Below, piece after piece: positions 11,731-23,672 of a stretch of 64,000 nt of DNA. The stretch spans positions 11,662,267-11,726,266 of the forward strand of contig CM054135.1 in the NCBI GenBank assembly GCA_028751875.1, read 5' to 3'. Position numbers and translations under genes: made by a program. The notes below the pieces were generated by a model. That model saw only the letters and a program-made list of their open reading frames with translations. It was not told the origin of the DNA and ran no database searches. This DNA is from Rapana venosa. Taxonomy: Eukaryota > Mollusca > Gastropoda > Neogastropoda > Muricidae. Every line of letters begins with the position of its first letter. The stretch's first letter is position 1.

Positions 11731-12505
11731 GATGAAGAAGAATTGCGAGGAGGAATTGCGAAGAATTGCGAAGAAGAAGAAGAAGAATTGCGAAGAAGAA
11801 TTGCGAAGAAGAAGAAGAAGAATTGCGAAGAAGAAGAGAAGAATTGCGAAGAAGAAGAAGAAGAATTCGAGAGAGAAGAAGAAGAAGAGAAGAAGAATTG
11901 CGAAGAAGAATTGCGAAGAAGAAGAAGAAGAAGAAGAAGAAGAAGAAGAAGAATTGCGAAGAAGAATTGCGAAGAAGAATTGCGAAGAAGAAGAAGAATT
12001 GCGAAGAAGAAGAACAAGAACAAGAAGAGAATTGCGAAGAAGAATTGCAACGAAAAAATTGCGAGAAAGAACTGCGAAGAAGAATTGCTAAGAATTGCGA
12101 GAAGAAGAAGAATTGAGAAGAAGAAGAAGAAGAAGAAGAAGAAGAAGAAGAAGAAGAAGAAGAAGAAGAAGAAGAAGAAGAGAGAAGAGAGAAAGGAAGA
12201 AGAAAGAAAGAAATTGCAAAGAAGAATTGCGAGGAAGAATTGCGAAGAAGAGTTGCGAAGAATTGCGAAGAAGAAGAAGAATTGCGAAGAAGAGTTGCGA
12301 ATGATTGCGAAGAAGAAGAAGAATTGCGAAGAAGAAGAAGAATTGCGAAGAAGAATTGCGAAGAAGAATTGCGAAGAAGAAGAAGAATTGCGAAGAAGAA
12401 GAATTGCGAAGAATTGCGAAGAAGAAGAAGAATTTCGAAAAAGAAGAATGGCGAAGAAGAAGAACAACACTTATGAAGAAGAATTTCGAAGAAGAAGAAT
12501 GACAT
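11416..12505 (+). repeat. composite (GAA)n array with recurrent TTGCGAA inserts, ~1.1 kb
   Basis: GAA runs are punctuated by many copies of GAATTGCGAAGAAGAA; occasional variants are AATTTCGAA and AATTGCAAA. A pure (GAT)n block lies at about 11660-11738, and a long uninterrupted GAA run at about 12117-12180. The plus strand is almost all purine. Lys/Glu/Arg-rich frames on + and Phe/Ser/Leu-rich frames on -, up to 383 codons, result from the repeat and should not be annotated as genes. Confidence 0.96.
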
Positions 12506-12754
12506 AACACACATAAAGACATAACCCAATAGCTCTACTTGTTCTGCTCTGTCATTGTTGTACTGACAAATGTGTACGCAGTAGTAGCAATGTGCATCAG
12601 CTTCCAGCATCTTACATTACTACTCTTACATCGTAGCAAGCTTTGATGTTTGTGGGCAGGGCAGATTGAAAGAAGTCAGACAGAAGTGAAACATCTTGCC
12701 TGACTGTAAACCAACGTGTTACAGTCAATAAATGTTAAGCAACCAGATTGTGCC

Positions 12755-12758
<4 letters not shown>

Positions 12759-12811
<53 letters not shown>

Positions 12812-13154
12812 CGCGCGCGCCCGCGCGCTATAATATGATGATATTTTTTTTTTAAAAAACATCACAACTATGTAGGCCTACAGATTCCTAGCTGATGTAG
12901 AGTATACAGTACCTATGCACACACACACACACACATACACACACACAAACACGCACATATACCTTACACATATGCATATGCACCCACATACAAACACACA
13001 TACACACACTCGCATAAACACGCACACACAATCAAATACAGGCATACACACACATGCACATACACATATACAAACACTTGAGCGCCTGCACACTCACACT
13101 ACACACAAATATGTACACAGATCTACACGCATGAATGTTCTCTCCCTCACACAC

Positions 13155-13187
<33 letters not shown>

Positions 13188-13331
13188 CACACACCACACA
13201 CACACACACACACACCACACACACACACTTGTCTAATATCACGTAATGTGTAAAGACGTTAAATTAAAGAAGAACACACACACGCGCGCGCGCGCACACA
13301 CACACATATACACACACAACACACGCACACG

Positions 13332-13406
<75 letters not shown>

Positions 13407-13410
13407 TCTG
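12759..13410. repeat. microsatellite cluster: (CA)n, (GC)n, (CT)n
   Basis: (CA)n at 12759-12811 runs into GCGCGCGCGCCCGCGCGC, a potential Z-DNA former. Irregular CA-rich sequence follows at 12917-13228. At 13274-13410 the order is CA, CG, CA and then about 40 CT units. The His/Thr-rich and Cys/Val-rich frames are repeat artefacts. Confidence 0.93.
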
Positions 13411-13675
13411 GACTGTAGGAGTTTCACGTGTATTGAGCCAGAACGAAATAAAAAGCCACGCTTTAAACACGTTCTACCTTTGTGGCTTTCTTTTGGAAAG
13501 TGAAGAATGTTATCTTTGAAATCAAAGCTCTTTTTTTATATTTTACTCGCCAGAACTGATCACAAATGTATAAGAAAAGTTAATTAAAAAAAAGAAAAAT
13601 GGGAAGTTAATGATTCTCTCTCTCCCTACCTCTGTGTGTGTGTTTTTTTTAATTTTATCTATTTATTTAATTCTT

Positions 13676-13892
13676 TTATAACGGGATAATGGAACAAGCA
13701 CTTATGTGCTTTTTTACATCCAGTCCCCGTGTGTATGCGGTTTTGTAAATTCTGTCATCTGTTCCCACGCGCACACAATGGCCTACTCTTACAAAAAGGG
13801 GAAAAGAATTTAACGTGTGGGCAAAATGTTCCGGGTGGGTTGGCACATGGGACCTCGGTTTACAGTCTCATCGGAAGAACTTTTGGGGAGTG
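13676..13892 (-). mobile_element. SINE, truncated (family S2-like)
   Basis: Read on the minus strand it carries GGACTGGATGTAAAAAAGCA, GCCATTGTGTGCGCG and GAGACTGTAAACCGAGGTCC, all shared with the + strand SINE at 20400-20690. It breaks off at its 5' side, exactly where the (GT)n tract at 13893 begins. No tRNA-like head remains. Confidence 0.8.
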
Positions 13893-13955
13893 TGTGTGTG
13901 TGTGTGTGTGTGTGTTTGAGGAGTGTGTGTGTGTGTGTGTGTGTGTGGTGAGTGT

Positions 13956-13996
<41 letters not shown>

Positions 13997-14380
13997 TGTA
14001 GGAGTGTGTGTGTGTATGTGTGTGTATGTGTGTAGTGTGTGTTGTGTAGGTGGTTTAGTGTGTGTATGGTTGTGTAGTGTGTGTGTGTAGATGGTAGTGT
14101 TATGTGTGTGTGTAGTGTGTATGGTGTGGTGTGTGGTTTTGTGTGTGTGTGTGGCGTGTGTGTGCAGTGCGCGTGCGTGTGTGTGTGTGTGTGTGTGCAT
14201 GTGTGTGTGCGTGTGTGTATGATGTGTATGTGTGTGTGTATGTGTGTGTGTATGTGTGGTATGTGGTGCGTGCGTGCATGTGTGTAGTGTGTGTGATGAG
14301 TTATGCGTGTTTATATGTGTGTGTGTATGTGATGTGTGTATGTATGTGCGTGCGTGCGTACGTGTGTGTGTGGTGGTGTG
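13893..14380. repeat. (GT)n-rich microsatellite tract, ~490 bp
   Basis: GT repeats are interrupted by GTGAGTGTGGTG, GTGTAG, GTGCGTGCGT and GTATG steps. The lower-order interruptions suggest an old, decayed array. Confidence 0.95.
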
Positions 14381-15308
14381 TTGCAACGCGTATGGCGCCC
14401 TCTGCACTGTATGTACATGATTGTGATGAAGCAGTTTAATCCATGATTTTTAACTGGTGGTCGATGTGATGGGTTGGAAAAGTAGGACCACCACACATGG
14501 TGAGGTCACTGCAGGGCATTGAGGCTGAAAGCACTGGTTTCGGCTACACGCCGGTAATAATGTGGGGGTCATGTAGTATCTTAAATAGAGTGTGATTCGA
14601 AAAAAGAACTTTGGTGATTTTCACATATATTTTTAAGTATGAAATAATGCACTGTGCACTTATTTTTGGGAATGAGAACATAGAGCAATACCAGGTAGTC
14701 ACGACAAAGTTGGAAATAATAATCAAATGAGGATTTCTTCTATTCAAAGGCGTTGATTGGCACATGTATATTGCAGTAAGGAAGCTAGCAAACGTTAAGA
14801 GACTGAGGGGGTACAGGGTTTGCTGAAAAATTAAAATATTTCAAACCTACCAAATTTGTTCAAAACCACGTGAGTCAGAGGCTAGTCTTTCACTAAAAGT
14901 GGTTTTCATTTCTGTGGATGCCTTAGTACGTGCAATATGAAGATAACAGTCACATAGAAAAACAGAAAGAAAAGAGTGATTTTTTTTTTTAAATTGCAGG
15001 GAGCATGCAGCCTTCAAACTGATGTCTGCTTCAGCTGCTACCATCACTTTGCCTCTGTGCTTCTGTCCTAAGGCCTTAGGCTTTACGCTGACACGAGAAA
15101 GGAAGACCTTCTTTGGTACACCCCCACGTTGCAAGAGGGGTAAAAAGGTCAGAGGAAGCTTCTCTCCCCAAGTGGAATGGAACAGAAAGGGGGTGGAGGT
15201 GGAGGGGATAGAGTGAGGGGGAGGGGGGCAGTCACATCCCTGTTAGTACTTATATAACAACTATGGAGGTTTGGTTGAAGGAAAGAAAGTGCAGCCTGTC
15301 CATAGTCG
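14381..15308. other. unique sequence, no gene recognised
   Basis: Frames at 14544-14765 (-) and 14847-15134 (-) are under 96 codons and show no domain. I found no retrotransposon motif in this stretch. Confidence 0.4.
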
Positions 15309-15463
15309 TTGGGGGGGGGGGGGGGGGGGGGTGATCATTTGACAGTGCTACCAACATACCAACAGCCTTCTTGTGATGATGATGATGTATGATGATGATG
15401 ATATGATGATGATGATGATAATAATAATGATAATAATAATGATAATAATAATAATAATAATAA
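15309..15463. repeat. poly(G) tract followed by (GAT)n and (AAT)n
   Basis: A run of about 23 G lies at 15309-15331. (GAT)n with a few TAT steps runs from 15373, then (AAT/AATG)n to 15463. The (AAT)n part directly touches an L2-like LINE 3' end at 15464. Confidence 0.93.
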
Positions 15464-15600
15464 AAATAAATGGAATGTATATGGTGCTATATCTTGTAAA
15501 AAAAAACACCCCACCACCAACAACCCCAAAACATATCAAAGCGCTTACATTCAACCTATTCTTAAGCATGCAACAAATAGAAATTATAGTTTTAACATTT
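15464..15600 (-). mobile_element. L2-like LINE 3' UTR fragment
   Basis: Shared landmarks with the L2-like 3' end at 49440-50065 are TCTTGTAAA, TCAAAGCGCTT(A/G)CATTCAA and a nearby GCATGCAAC. In both copies the minus-strand element ends in a TTA-type simple repeat. There is no coding sequence left in this copy. Confidence 0.7.
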
Positions 15601-15606
15601 TCAAAT

Positions 15607-15624
15607 GCACACACACACACACCA

Positions 15625-15676
<52 letters not shown>

Positions 15677-16052
15677 CACTACAACTGTTTAACTTGATAA
15701 ATGATGCTGTCTCTAGATTACCAGAAATAAATGTTTCTGTTAAGGACACAAAAGCATACGTGTGATCAAATGAACAAAATCTGGGTCTTCTAACTTAGGA
15801 ATCAACCCACACACATTGTAACATAAACACAATTTAGACAATATGCTTTTTGCAACAAGGAAATAATGAAAACCGAAAGAGAAAAAGGAATCTCCAATAA
15901 CTACATTCAACTGAATGCATTAATTGTTATCACAAGCTTTCATACACACACACACACACACACACAAAACACACCACACACGCACACACCACACACACAC
16001 CCATTCACACACACACACGCACGCACGCACACACACACACACACACACACAC

Positions 16053-16087
<35 letters not shown>
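15607..16087. repeat. two (CA)n microsatellites
   Basis: CA repeats at 15607-15676 and 15942-16087 contain CCACACA and CGCACGCA interruptions. The 265 bp between them hold nothing I recognise. Confidence 0.95.
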
Positions 16088-16088
<1 letters not shown>

Positions 16089-16357
16089 AGTGTCATGTTA
16101 CCTACAAATCAGCCACAGTGTGGGACAAATGACCACCTGACCCTCACATTCAAATAAGGCAATTTAGCCAACTGAGTTCATATTCCACAAATATGGAAAA
16201 CAAAATAGTGTTATATTGAAAAGGTATATCAGTTAACTGCAGTTTTCTTTTTTCTGCTGTCCTAAGCAAGGGTCAGGTCAGTCAGAGAAGTTCTCTGTTA
16301 CTGCTACTGGTATCCATGTAACCCAGTACAACCTGTCGCATGTGGTGGAGGAAACCC

Positions 16358-19070
16358 CAATAGAAAAAACCCAAAACATATGGAGACTTGGAGAGGAGAT
16401 TGGCGCCACCAAGGAATATCCTAAGCCCACAGAAAAAACATGAAAGACAAATGCAAAGCCAAAATGATACCGGATCGGTCGAGGCCCGGGTTACCAATGA
16501 CCGCGCTTTCCATTGATCAACACCAGGGTGGAAGTGACAAGTCAGCTACTGGAGTTAAAACATTACTTAAGCTCCCTAGAGAACAAATCACCATTGGTAC
16601 ATGGAACGTCCGTACACTCTACCAGTGCGGAAAAATCAAAGAACTAGCGAATGAGCTTAGCCGCTATAAATGGGACATTATTGGACTAATAGAAATGAGA
16701 TGGACAGGATTTGGTGATACATTGACTGAAGAAGGCAACAAGATCTGGTACAGTGGCCAAGAGAAACATCACCAACATGGAGTGGCATTTATTGTCAGAA
16801 AGGAAGTAGTGGGGTGCATTATTAGCTGTACACCGGCTTCCAGCAGGATTATCAGCATCTGGGTGTCGGCCAAGCCCAAGAACATCACCATCATACAAAT
16901 CTATGCACCATCATCTGACCATGCAGATGAAGAAGTAGAAGAATTTTATGAAGATCTTGAAGAGACCATTATGAAAATACCCAAGAAGGGACATCATCAT
17001 CACCAAAGGGGGATTTTAACGCCAAAGTAGGTCCTGACTCTTACAACCAATGGGCCGAACAGTTGGTCAGTTTGGAACTGGGGAGACCAACGACAGGGGA
17101 CTACGTCTGCTGGAAGTATGCCTGCACCCACAGACTTACCATTGCCAATACCCTCTACCCCCACAAGCAGGTCAAGGGGGAAACAACCTGCATGCGCCAA
17201 ACGGCAAGATCCACAACCAAATAGATTTTATCTTAACACCCCCGGCGTTCAAATCCAGCTTTCAACAGAGCCAGAACAAGAACCTACCCTGGAGCTGACA
17301 TAGCCAGCGACCACGACCTTGTGCTGCTGGTATTCAAAATGAAGCTAAGAAAAACAAACGGCCCTTTCCCAAACCCACGTACAAATTTGACGTGGACAAA
17401 CTGGAAAGATCCAGATGTCGAGGAGATCTTTCAAAGCTAAGCTTGGCGGACGTTTTGCGGCATTAACCCTCCGGGACAATGACATCAATGACCTCACCAA
17501 CAACTTTAATGAGGCATTCCGAGAAACAGCAGAGGAGGTACTCGGTCGGCAGAGGAATAAACACCAGCCATGGACTACCAATGACATCTTGGACCTCTGC
17601 GATACAAGAAGAGCACTGAAACCAACCAGGTCTTCCAACCTAAAGAATACCGGGAGCCAAAAATCTCGTGAAAAAGTCAATGTTAAAGGCCAGAGAGAAG
17701 TGGATCAGTGATCAATGTGATGAGATCGAAAAAAGCATGAAAGTGGGCAACAGTAAAAAGGCATACGACACCCTGAAGAAACTCACAAACCACTTCAAAC
17801 CAAATCATCAGTCCCTTGAAGACAGCTCCGGAAACCTCCTCACAGAAAGATCCTGCATTTGAAAGGGTCTGAGTTTGTCAAGAACTGTACAAAATACCCA
17901 ATACAACCTGACAAAGAGCATAATTAGAAGAGAAAGCAGCAACATCAAGAGCACCCTGCCATTACCAATTTCGAAGGGAAGAAGGGAAGAAGCCATCCGC
18001 AGCTTACCAGTAGGAAAGTCCCCGGAGCAGACAACATACCCAGCAGAGCTGCTCAAGCATGGTGCGAAACAGTCATCACACTGTTACAGCTATCTGTCAG
18101 AAGATTTGGAGACAATACAGTGGCCAACAAATGGACCAATCACTCATCATACCCCCCTGCCCAAGAAGGGGAATTTACGCCAATGCCAAAAATAAAGAAC
18201 AATCAGCCTCATCCCGCCACGCCAGCAAGATCATGCTCAAAGTTATTTTGAATCGACTCAAGAAGGGGGCAGAAGAACACCTTGCAGAGGAACAAGCTGG
18301 GTTCAGGGCAGGCAGGAGCCAATCGAACAGATTTTTAACTGCCACATCATGATGGAAAAACATCTTCCCAAAATCAGAGAGACCTGTTCCACCCAAATTC
18401 ACGACTTCAAGAAGGCTTTCGATAGAGTATGGCACGAAGGCCCGTTTGGCAGGTCCTCAGAATGTTTTTGGGATTTAAGAAGGACTATGCAAACCATTCA
18501 AGCACTATACACACACCGCAAGCAGTGCAGTCCTGAACAATCAGGTCGGAGACTACTTCAAAACCACATTGGGGTCCGACAAAAGGGTGCCTGTTATCTC
18601 CAGTCCTGTTTAATCTGTTCTTGGAAAACATTATGAGAGAGACCCTCCATGACTTCCACTCTACCATCTCCATTGGCGGCAGATCCCTCAACAACTTACG
18701 GTTTGCCGATGACATTGACCTCATGGGCGGAAGTAACACAGAGATGCAAGATCTTACGACCAGACTTGAGAACAGAGCTGGAGCATATGGGATGGAGGTG
18801 AGCTCGGAGAAAAGTAAAGTACTTGTAAATAGCACGAGCAACGCCACTGCTAAAATTTACATGAACGGCCAACAACTGGAGGAGGTAGAAGCCTTTAAAT
18901 ACCTTGGCGCTACACTCACAAAGGACGGGCGATCGACGACAGAAATCAAAGTCAGAATAGCCATGGCAACATCTTCCATGACAAAACTCACCACCATATG
19001 GAAAAGTAAAGAGATCAGTTTCCCAATCAAACTAAAGCTCTACAAAGCCCTAATTCAGACTATCCTGATG
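16358..19070 (+). mobile_element. RTE-type non-LTR retrotransposon, copy 1, 3'-truncated
   Basis: The order is an apurinic-type endonuclease, then a reverse transcriptase. Endonuclease motifs are GTWNVRTLYQCGKIKELANE (from 16590), WTGFGD, QEKHHQHGVAFIVRKEVVGC and IIQIYAPSSDHADEEVEEFY. RT motifs are EEQAGFRAGR, DFKKAFDRVWHEG (one or more shifts away) and FADD at 18702-18713, then KYLGATLTKDGRSTTEIKVR. The 5' end (ATAGAAAAAACCCAAAACAT) is shared with copy 2, so the 5' side is complete. Homology stops at about 19070 in the RT C-terminal part. Many frameshifts break the frame, for example near 17020, 17430 and 18330-18610. It is a dead copy. Host proteins such as CFDP2-like entries in databases are derived from such elements, so a host-gene call would be wrong here. 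Confidence 0.93.
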
Positions 19071-19411
19071 GTGAAACTGAATCTGAGGTCACCATGAGAC
19101 CAGAGAAACTGGGGCCACCCAATCAGAGGCAGGGGTGGGGTTTTTTGGCATGATTATCAATGATAATGAGAATGATGTAATGGTGCTGTTAGGAAATTGT
19201 ATATGTTTTGAGGCTACCTGACAGGGTCGTACTGTACGCTCACTAACATAATATATCCTGGTGTCAACCAGGCCCAAGAGATACAAACACCTGCAGTGTT
19301 GGTTGGTCTGCTTTAAGTTTGTAGCTTTTTTTCTAGAAACTAAAACTGACTCCATACGTTTTGGTGTCATAAAGTAACTGCAGAAAGACTTTGAATGTAA
19401 TGAAGTCGGGG
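19071..19411. other. unique sequence, no gene recognised
   Basis: Sequence 3' of the truncated RTE copy shows no RTE tail and no simple repeat. I see nothing codable. Confidence 0.4.
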
Positions 19412-20060
19412 CTCTCTCTCTCTCTCACTCTCTGTGTTTGTCTGTCTTTCTATCTCTGTCTCTTCTCCTCCCAGCCCCTCTCTCTGTCTCTCCTCTCTCT
19501 CTATCTCTCTGTCCGTGTCTGCTTCTCCTCTTTGTCTCTGCCTATCTCTCTCCTTGTCTGTCTGTCTGTTTGTCTGTCTCTCTGTCCCTGTGTCTTTCTG
19601 TCTGACCCTGTCCGTCTGTCTGTCGGTGTCTCTGTCTGTCTGTCAGTCTCGTTCTCTCTCTCCCTCTCTTTCTCTCTGGAATCCATATCATGATGATTGT
19701 CTGGGCTGTTGTGAATTGTTTTTCTCCTCTTAGTTGAATATGTGTTTGTTCCCAGCCACCCCCTGCCCCTCGTCCGCCCAACTGTCCCCTTGTGAATGGA
19801 CTTGAAAGCTTACCACAATAAACCATTGTCAGTGTCGTCTGTCCGTATTTGTCTGTCTGTCTCCTTGTCACTGTCATTCTCTCTCTTTCTCTGTCTCTCT
19901 CTCCCTCCCTCTCTCTCTCTCTCACTTTGAGTATATCTGTCATAATTATTCTGTTGTGTGATGTTGTGTGTTGTGTGTGTGTGTGTGTGTTGGTATATAT
20001 CTTCATGAAAGTTTGTGTGTGTGTGGGTGTGTGTATGTGTGAGTGTGTGTGTGGCGTGCG
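19412..20060. repeat. (TC)n/(TCTG)n and (GT)n tracts
   Basis: TC with TCTG and TCCC steps runs 19412-19680 and resumes at 19866-19925. A GT-rich block occupies 19970-20060 and beyond, to a CGTGCGTGCGCGCG step. The intervening 19690-19860 carries no recognised feature. Confidence 0.9.
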
Positions 20061-20153
20061 TGCGTGCGCGCGTGGTGTGTGGTGCCTGCACGAAAGTTGT
20101 ATGTGTGCGTGGTGTGCGTGAGTGCAGCTTGCATGAGCATTTTGAAGATTTTG

Positions 20154-20157
<4 letters not shown>

Positions 20158-20198
<41 letters not shown>

Positions 20199-20221
20199 GC
20201 TCGCGCGCGCGCGCGCGCGCG
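20158..20221. repeat. (TC)n-(CG)n compound microsatellite
   Basis: About 18 TC units are followed by a TGCGCTCGCGCG step and pure CG repeats. The CG part is a potential Z-DNA site and is unusual in an otherwise AT-leaning region. Confidence 0.93.
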
Positions 20222-20299
20222 ATTATTTACTTATTGAAGAGTCTATACTATCTTTTATTTGATTTGAATGTTTTATTATTTGTTCATTGTCTTTTTTTC

Positions 20300-20408
20300 T
20301 CCTCTTGACGAGGGCCTGGTATAAAGAAGCCACTGGCTTATCCATATACCCTCAATAAAAAATTCGAGTTCGAGTTCGAGTTCTCTCTCTCTCTCTCCCT
20401 CTCTCTCC
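20300..20408 (+). mobile_element. possible LINE/SINE 3' terminus with (GAGTTC)n tail
   Basis: GACGAGGGCCTGGTATAAAG and ACCCTCAATAAAAAATTC are followed by three GAGTTC units and then (TC)n. The pattern of a terminal AATAAA-like stretch plus a short hexamer tail is that of a retrotransposon 3' end. The family is not identified. Confidence 0.45.
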
Positions 20409-20695
20409 CTGGTGGTTAGAATGATGTATGATCTGCTGGGTTCGAATCTCGTTCAAGAGGATTTTTCCACTCTCCCCAAAAGTCTTTCAGAGGAGACTAT
20501 AAACCAAGGTCCCCTGTGCAAACGCACACAGAACATCTTGTGCACAGGTTAAAACCCGTTCCGCTTTTCGGAAGAGTAGGCCATTGTGTGCCGGTGGGAA
20601 TGGATGACAAAATTTAAAAAACTGCACACACACAGGGACTGGATGAAAAGAGTATATGAGTGCTTATTCCATTATCCTCAAAATAAAAAATAAAA
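20409..20695 (+). mobile_element. tRNA-derived SINE (family S2-like), nearly complete
   Basis: A box B-like GGGTTCGAATCTC lies at 20428-20440, preceded by a degenerate box A (GGTGGTTAGAATG). The body includes CTCCCCAAAAGTCTTTCAGA, GGAGACTATAAACC, CGGAAGAGTAGGCCATTGTG, GATGACAAAATTTAAAAAAC and the tail GTGCTTATTCCATTATCCTC followed by AAAATAAA repeats. The last 50 bp match the 3' end of the LINE copies at 24855 and 27974, the usual sign of a SINE mobilised by a partner LINE. Confidence 0.85.
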
Positions 20696-20719
20696 TAAAT
20701 TAAAAAATATCTCTCCCGA

Positions 20720-20895
20720 CCTCTCTGTCTCTGTCTTTCTCTCTCTCTTGCACTCTCTCCTCTCCTCTATCTCTTCTCTCTCTGTGTCTCTATGTCCGTG
20801 TCTGTCTGCATGTCTCTCCGTCTTTGTATCTGGCTCCCTCTCTCATTTCTTGTCTGTCTATCTTTTTGTTGTTTTGTTACCCTGGAAAAATAAAG

Positions 20896-20944
<49 letters not shown>
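20720..20944. repeat. (TC)n tracts
   Basis: TC-rich sequence with TCTG and TCCG steps runs 20720-20860, and a pure (CT)n lies at 20902-20944. Confidence 0.9.
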
Positions 20945-20948
<4 letters not shown>

Positions 20949-21246
20949 TGTTTCCGATCCTGGGTCTTGGTGTCTAGTCTAGGGGGTCATGGGATTCAAG
21001 ACCTGTTCATCCGGCTGTGCCTGTGAGCCAGCTTTCTCTTCCCCACAACCACACACACACACCCACACCCCAACAGAGAGTGTCTACCAAACAGTAGTGG
21101 GAGGAGTAAGGTGCACAGGGCTGTGGAGGGCTTCAGCTTAGCACACACAGTGCCATTATACAGCCAGCTACCAGTTGGGAACAAAAGCCCTGTCTCTGCA
21201 TCGGTTTCATTTTCTGTCGGTTTTGGTGGAGAGGCAAGTTTTGTGC

Positions 21247-21392
21247 AGACAATGTCCTTTGTGTGTGTGTGGCTGTGGGTTTAGACAATGCGTGGACAAT
21301 GTCCTTTGTGTGTCAATAGGGATTTAGATAATGCGTGGACAATGTCCTTTGTGTGTGTGAATATGGATTTAGACAATGTGTAGACAGTGTCC

Positions 21393-21423
<31 letters not shown>

Positions 21424-21632
21424 ACGGATGTAGACAATGTGTAGACAATGTCCTTTGTGTGTATGGATATGGATTTAGACAATGTGTAAAACAATGTCCT
21501 TTGAGAGTGTATATTGATTTAGACAGTTTGTGGACAATTTCCTTTGTGTGTGTGAATATGGCTTTAGACAATGTGTAAACTTATCCTTTGTGTGAGTGGA
21601 TATGGATTTAGGTAACGTGTAGACAATGCTAT
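21247..21632 (+). repeat. ~45-50 bp minisatellite, about 8 degenerate units
   Basis: Each unit carries GACAATGTCCTTTGTGTG, then a GGATATGGATTTAGACAATG-like part and GTGTAG. Unit length varies because the internal (GT)n stretches; the fourth unit holds a long GT run at about 21399-21422. The antisense His/Thr-rich frame at 21281-21571 is a repeat artefact. Confidence 0.9.
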
Positions 21633-22635
21633 TGTGTGCTGATAGAGATGACAGATGTAGAAAATTGAGCGCACACTGTTTTCCGTTTTGCCATACTTAT
21701 CCCAGCTTCCAACAACAATTAGCAGTTTGCTGGTCTGAATTGGGTGAGTCTGATAACTTTACAACTTTGTCAGAATTTAAGCAGGTACATTGTTAGGTTT
21801 CAAATCAGAAGTTTGAGGTAGTTTGCATGCTGGTGCACTTTTTCTCATATTTGTTTTAAAAATGTGATTAGACAATATTTCAAATATGTAGACTCATATT
21901 GTTTTGTGAGTGTCATTCTGATGAGTAGTTTGGGTCATACATAGTTTTGTGTGAGTGAGACCTTAGTTTTGCTTATGCTCTTTTCTTTAGCTGGGATTGT
22001 ATGAACGATTTGGATGCCAACTTTTTGATTTTTCAAAGATTTAGCAACATGTCGTTATCATCATCATCATCATCATCATCATCATTTTCCTTATTCTTAT
22101 TAATAATGTATTTCTAATTTTTCAAAGACATTCTGCTGTCTACAAGCTCTCAAATTCCTTCTTGAGATTCATAATGTGTTTTAAATATTTCTTGATTCAG
22201 TTGTACCTATTATTTTGACAGTTAAACGGTTAATCGCATCAAATTTCATTGTCAAAATTTAACACCCTCCCCTCCCCCACAAAAAGACAGTAAACAGATT
22301 ATGTAATTTCAGGCTAACATCAGGTATAATATGAACTTTAAAATCGGAAAGACCATGACAAGGAACAAATACTACAAGTACAACAACAGCCACCTATATA
22401 GAAATAATTTTTAAAAGGCAACCCTGTGCTTCAGTTGTAAGGAAAAAGCAAAAGCTGCTTCAGTTGTAAGTGAGCATTAGCACTTAGGTCTGAGGTAGTT
22501 TAATATTAGTTTCTTTTTCAGGATCAGGCGTTTGTGTTTAAGATTGTGGTATGTGTTCCTTATGGGACAGTAGCATCATGAAAAAAAAAATTATCGAGGG
22601 ACATATTAAATTTACTACCCTTGGGAAAATGCTCC
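21633..22635. other. unique sequence with a (CAT)n tract, no gene recognised
   Basis: A (CAT)n repeat of about 10 units lies at 22053-22085. Nothing else is recognisable, and frames are short. Confidence 0.45.
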
Positions 22636-22639
22636 CGCT

Positions 22640-22641
22640 TG

Positions 22642-22698
<57 letters not shown>

Positions 22699-22700
22699 GG
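22640..22700. repeat. (CT)n microsatellite
   Basis: The CT tract contains two TCCT interruptions. Confidence 0.93.
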
Positions 22701-22891
22701 ATCTCCCATGGATATAGTCAAGCAAAACTGCTCTGCATCAATTTGTAGTAAAATACCAATTTCTGCAGCACCATGCCCGTTGTCGGACTGCCAACAGCGC
22801 TGGAGAAGACCTTGAGTGCTTTGCTAGAGGAGAGTCACCTGACCTCCTGGAAAATCACAGGAGAAGGCGACAATATGACTGTCTATTAGGA

Positions 22892-23115
22892 CTGGGAAGT
22901 GCCTCTGAAGTTGACAACATGGCGTGTCAACAAGCGCAGCAGTCTGCCTGGGAAGTGCCCCTGAAGTTGACAACATGGCGTGTCAACAAGCCAAGCAGTC
23001 TGCCTGGGAAGTGCCCCTGAAGTTGACAACATGGCGTGTCAACAAGCGCAGCAGTCTGCCTGGGAAGTGCCCCTGAAGTTGACAACATGGCGTGTCAACA
23101 AGCCAAGCAGTCTGC
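22892..23115 (+). repeat. 56-bp minisatellite, four units in an alternating pattern
   Basis: The units begin at 22892, 22948, 23004 and 23060, each 56 bp, and contain CTGGGAAGTGCC, TGAAGTTGACAACATGGCG and TGTCAACAAG. Units 1 and 3 read AAGCGCAGCAG and units 2 and 4 read AAGCCAAGCAG, so the higher-order unit is a 112-bp dimer present twice. The short frames across it are artefacts. Confidence 0.93.
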
Positions 23116-23672
23116 CTCACAGTGCTATCACAGAAAGCCGCTAAGCCAGGTGAGAAGGGACAAGAGAGGAATGGAGGAGAGGAGACAGGCACTAGGATAC
23201 CAGAACTCGAAGAAGCTTGATGTGAATTTTCAAATTCTAAGGACTCTGGACAATTGTTATTCATCCCTACTCCCCAGGTAACCTGCCCTGTCTCACACAC
23301 TGTGACTAACCCCTGTCACCAGACAACATGGGGCTGCCTGTCTCGGCCAGTGCACAAGAATTCAGCCCTGAACCCCTGAGGTCACGTGCCTACCCACACC
23401 ACACAGGGGCTGATCAGCAAAGCCAAATCAACTATGGTGACATGCCTACAGCCCACGCTGTGCTGGAAAGAGGATACTGAGGGCTGTTTGGACAGGTGCC
23501 CCAGGGTACAGTGTGGATTTAATAGAATCTATGTTGCTGAACTTACTGACCCACATCAGAAACATGTGATCAATGAGGCTGTGAGATTTTTCCTTGGATA
23601 GGTATGCTTGTAATTTGCTCATCTGTGTGTGTTTGTGTGTGCCTGCATGCCTGCCTGGGTGTTAGGTGGGTG

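Noticed and set aside
11407..12610. Open frames up to 383 codons on both strands, Lys/Glu/Arg-rich or Phe/Ser/Leu-rich
   Set aside because: They span a GAA-based repeat that lacks stop codons in several frames. The repeat explains them fully, and there is no non-repetitive coding part.
12915..14439. His/Thr-rich and Cys/Val-rich frames
   Set aside because: These are translations of (CA)n and (GT)n tracts; similar frames appear at every such tract in the window.
16440..19097. Host endonuclease/reverse-transcriptase gene (craniofacial-development-protein-2-like)
   Set aside because: Three copies of the same element, all broken, and a motif order that is that of an RTE retrotransposon.
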